A DNA stretch of 17,655 nt. Origin: an uncultured Actinomyces sp. (GTDB taxonomy: Bacteria; Actinomycetota; Actinomycetes; Actinomycetales; Actinomycetaceae). Within the stretch, counting starts at the first letter, position 1; every line of letters begins with the position of its first letter. Position numbers and translations under genes: made by a program. The notes beneath the pieces were generated by a model that had not been told where the DNA came from, ran no database searches, and worked only from the letters and a program-made list of their open reading frames with translations. The stretch spans positions 1 through 17,655 of the forward strand of contig UWSI01000033.1 in NCBI GenBank assembly GCA_900541895.1. The letters are read 5' to 3'. Of this stretch, positions 15,084 through 17,655 are shown piece by piece.

Positions 15084-16406
15084 GTGCTGTCGACCTATGG
15101 GGAAATCCTTCGTCTGAACCGGGCATGGCGTTTTTCAGCCGCCGGCTTCATTTTGCGCCTACCCATGTCCGTTATGCCGATTTCGATCATCTTGGCGATC
15201 CAGGCGGCTTATGGAAACTACACCCTCGCGGGTGCGGTTGCGGCGATCAATATCATCGCTTTGGCGGTAAGCGCGCCGATGTGGGCACGCCTAGTCGACC
15301 GCTACGGACAGCTCAAAGTTATGGGGCCGGTTTTTGCGGTCTCGGCAGCTGCGACCATTGTGTTGTTCGTGGCGATTCTTCAGATGGCTTCGCCGTCGAT
15401 CTTGTTCGTTTCGGCCGGAATTGCTGGTGCGAGTTGGGGGTCTCCGGGCGCATTGGTCCGAGCTCGGTGGATCCGCACCACCGACACGGTGTCACAGCTC
15501 AATAGCGCATTTGCTCTCGAGGCCGCTGTCGATGAATTCGTCTACATCGTCGGGCCTGTCGTTGCAACGGTTTTGGGAACCGTTCTGCACCCGACGACCG
15601 GTGTTGTCGTCTCCATTGTTTTCCTTTCTGTCGGCGCGGTGCTCTTCTTATCCCAGCGTTCTTCGGAACCCCTTCCATTGGGGAAGGCTGGTCGCGCCGC
15701 TCAGGTAGCTAGCGACGGAACTGAGTGCTCAAAGGACGCGGCATCGGATGCTCAGGGCGCAACGGCCTCGGCACCCGTACGCGAACGATCCCTGCTTCTT
15801 CTTCCCGCGATGATCGTTCTCACGCTGACTTACGCGGCAATGGGCGCACAATTCGGTGCAAATGACATTGCTGCTGTTGCTTTCACCAAGGAACTTGGGG
15901 TTCCCGCTCTTTCGGGTGTTCTACTTGCAATGTTCTCGCTTGGCTCGTTTATCGCCGCACTGATCTACGGTGCGCGGAGCTGGCGACGTCCTCTGTGGCA
16001 GCTCTTTGCGATTGGCGTTGTCGCCTTGGCAATTGGTATGACCGCCTATCTGCTGGCGCATACGATCATTGCCTTGGCTGTCATCATGTTGATCAGCGGT
16101 ATTGCCTGTGCCCCCACCATGACGAACGTCAACATGATGGTCACCAAATCTGTTCCTAGACATCGTCAGACCGAAGGCCTGGCGTGGTTGAGTACTGCCA
16201 TTAATCTGGGCGTTTCGTTGGGATCTTCTGCCGCGGGTCCCGCTGCCGACCGTTATGGTTCGGGCGGCGCCTACGTGATGATTGCAATCTTTGCGTGGGT
16301 CATGGTTCTCATCATGCTCATTGGTCTTCCGCCTTTGAGGCGTTCCATGGAGAAGTCTGCTGTGGAAGAAGCGCAGCATCAGCGCGATCTTCTGAATGAG
16401 GACTGA
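15084..16406 (+). CDS. Major facilitator superfamily transporter (440 aa)
   Basis: Twelve hydrophobic segments are arranged in two halves, split by a hydrophilic loop at about 191-235 rich in Ala, Ser, Asp and Gly. The motif-A region is RLVDRYGQLKVM (70-80) between helices 2 and 3. ALEAAVDEFVYIVGP (144-158) is a typical MFS helix 5 with acidic residues. The second half has a weaker DRYG (389-392) near the C-terminal helices. The substrate cannot be told; efflux of a sugar or small organic compound is possible. The start is GTG 15084 with no ribosome site but with a -10-like TAAACT placed for leaderless transcription. The App1-family gene begins 5 bases after its stop, so the two are cotranscribed. 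Confidence 0.88.
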   Translation: MLSTYGEILRLNRAWRFSAAGFILRLPMSVMPISIILAIQAAYGNYTLAGAVAAINIIALAVSAPMWARLVDRYGQLKVMGPVFAVSAAATIVLFVAILQMASPSILFVSAGIAGASWGSPGALVRARWIRTTDTVSQLNSAFALEAAVDEFVYIVGPVVATVLGTVLHPTTGVVVSIVFLSVGAVLFLSQRSSEPLPLGKAGRAAQVASDGTECSKDAASDAQGATASAPVRERSLLLLPAMIVLTLTYAAMGAQFGANDIAAVAFTKELGVPALSGVLLAMFSLGSFIAALIYGARSWRRPLWQLFAIGVVALAIGMTAYLLAHTIIALAVIMLISGIACAPTMTNVNMMVTKSVPRHRQTEGLAWLSTAINLGVSLGSSAAGPAADRYGSGGAYVMIAIFAWVMVLIMLIGLPPLRRSMEKSAVEEAQHQRDLLNED

Positions 16407-16411
16407 AATTG

Positions 16412-17655
16412 GTGTTTGCCCCAAAGACCCTTCCCTCCCTTGCGCTTTCCGTTGCCTCTCGCCTTGACGAGGCCACGTCGACGGGGCTTGCCCGAGTGCT
16501 GGGATGGGCGGGCTTCTACCCGGGTGTTGTCGGTTTTGGAGGGTATGCCTCGCAGAGTCGTGCGCGCGTTCTGGCTCGCGTCATCATGGAAGACCGAGTG
16601 GGGGAGCGCTCGTGGTTGACCCAGCGGCGAGGATGGCGTCAGTTTTTTGATGCTCAGGTTCCTTTTCAGCCAGTTCTGGTGACCTGTGGTCAAGCCCAGA
16701 AGGTCGTCTTTACCGACGGCGGTGGATATGTTGACATTGAACTTGAAGGGCACGGTTTGGAACCGGGGTGGCAGCTCGCCTCGATTCAGCCTCTGAACGC
16801 GGTGGATGTTCAGCGAATGGGTGTTCGCGAGGGCGATCGCCTGTATCCCTCTTCTGATGTTGAAGGGGCTACTGCTGCGGGAGAGTCATTCTTACGTGTG
16901 GGCAAGGCTGAAGATGGCCGTGTTCTTGGTCGAATCCGTGCGGCAAAATCTGTTGATATCCCGTTGCGAGTGATCGGTGACGATGAACGCTACGGTGTTG
17001 TTTCAGATATTGATGACACGATCATTGTCTCGATGATTCCGCGTTTGTTGACCGCCGCGAAGCACGCGCTGATGGAGAGAGTCTCTGATCGCGAGGCCGT
17101 GCCAGGGATGGCGGGGTTCTTGCGGCGAGTAGCTCGTTTCAATCTTTATCCTTCGGATCAAGACAAACGCAGCGAACGTAAGGCCTCTTCATTGGGCGCG
17201 CATGGAAAGCAGGCGAATGCCTTGCCGGTGATGTATCTGTCGACTGGTCCGTGGAACCTGGTACCTGGCTTGCGCGAGTTCTTGCGCCGAACGGATTTTC
17301 CTATGGGCGCCTTCTTGATGACGGATTTTGGTCCATCAAATACGGGATGGTTCCGTTCTGGTGTTGAACATAAGAAACGTGAATTGCGGCGTCTTGTGCG
17401 TACCTTCCCAAATATTCAGTGGATCTTAGTCGGTGATGATGGTCAGCATGATCCGGAAATCTATGCGGAGTTCGCATGCGAGTTCCCGAAGAATGTTGCG
17501 CTGATTGCAATTCGCTCGCTGTCACAGTTCGAACAGCTGATGGCACACGGTACTCTTGATCCCATTTCTTTGGGAGAACTGGAAAAAATCCCCGACCAAA
17601 TACCTCGTTTGTACGGTGAGGATGGATTTAGGCTAGGTCGAGCGGCTGCGGCTCT
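16412..17655 (+). CDS. App1/DUF2183-family phosphatase, 3' end outside the window (414+ aa)
   Basis: This HAD-type phosphatase resembles the catalytic domain of yeast App1 phosphatidate phosphatase, so a lipid phosphate is a likely substrate. Motif I is SDIDDT with D199, D201 and T203 (DxDxT). Motif II is STGPWNL at about 276. A basic EHKKREL segment lies at about 319-325. The acidic motif is GDDGQHDPE with D342 and D343. Residues 1-190 are the family's N-terminal part, including a beta-rich segment at about 85-190. The reading frame is open to the window edge, so the C-terminus is missing. GAGGA (16398-16402) serves either GTG 16412 or the in-frame TTG 16409. It follows the MFS gene after 5 bases and is probably the second gene of that operon. 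Confidence 0.88.
   Translation, partial: MFAPKTLPSLALSVASRLDEATSTGLARVLGWAGFYPGVVGFGGYASQSRARVLARVIMEDRVGERSWLTQRRGWRQFFDAQVPFQPVLVTCGQAQKVVFTDGGGYVDIELEGHGLEPGWQLASIQPLNAVDVQRMGVREGDRLYPSSDVEGATAAGESFLRVGKAEDGRVLGRIRAAKSVDIPLRVIGDDERYGVVSDIDDTIIVSMIPRLLTAAKHALMERVSDREAVPGMAGFLRRVARFNLYPSDQDKRSERKASSLGAHGKQANALPVMYLSTGPWNLVPGLREFLRRTDFPMGAFLMTDFGPSNTGWFRSGVEHKKRELRRLVRTFPNIQWILVGDDGQHDPEIYAEFACEFPKNVALIAIRSLSQFEQLMAHGTLDPISLGELEKIPDQIPRLYGEDGFRLGRAAAA

Noticed and set aside
1..17655. CRISPR array, transposase or integrase
   Set aside because: No regularly spaced short repeats and no transposase or recombinase motifs were seen on either strand.

Overview
The window looks like a chromosome segment from an actinomycete of the Actinomyces/Schaalia type. 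This is inferred from moderately high GC content, a giant LPXTG-like surface protein with actinobacterial features, an actinobacterial phosphoglucomutase, an App1-type phosphatase and an actinobacterial-style copper nitrite reductase locus. The genus is not proven by the sequence.

Layout. Positions 1-22 hold a terminator hairpin. 65-5977 (-) encodes a 1970-residue secreted, sortase-anchored protein built from DUF11 and SdrD_B-like repeats. 6140-7304 is a lower-GC islet carrying one small membrane protein gene (6243-7010, -), flanked by two identical 35-bp copies of a terminator hairpin. The right-hand copy sits directly behind tRNA-Ser(GCT) (7308-7396, -), which follows tRNA-Ser(TGA) (7473-7559, -). 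7636-9000 (-) encodes an AGE/YihS-fold protein that appears to lack the family's catalytic histidines. Divergent from it is pgm (9177-10850, +).

11004-15008 (+) is a tightly overlapping three-gene operon. It encodes a polytopic membrane protein with histidines in its helices, a second polytopic membrane protein, and a three-domain copper nitrite reductase (NirK/AniA) with an N-terminal anchor and a fused blue-copper domain. The second membrane protein resembles the N-terminal membrane module that I recall as fused to multicopper oxidases in other actinobacteria, so the locus may be a split version of a membrane-wired nitrite reductase. All type 1, type 2 and catalytic residues of NirK are visible, so NO production from nitrite at the cell surface is the likely activity. 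The two membrane proteins are candidates for electron supply, copper loading or NO handling.

15084-16406 (+) is an MFS transporter, followed after 5 bases by an App1/DUF2183 phosphatase gene that runs off the window end. The most notable items are the nirK operon with its two membrane partners, the catalytically degenerate AGE-fold protein, and the islet bounded by duplicated tRNA terminators.
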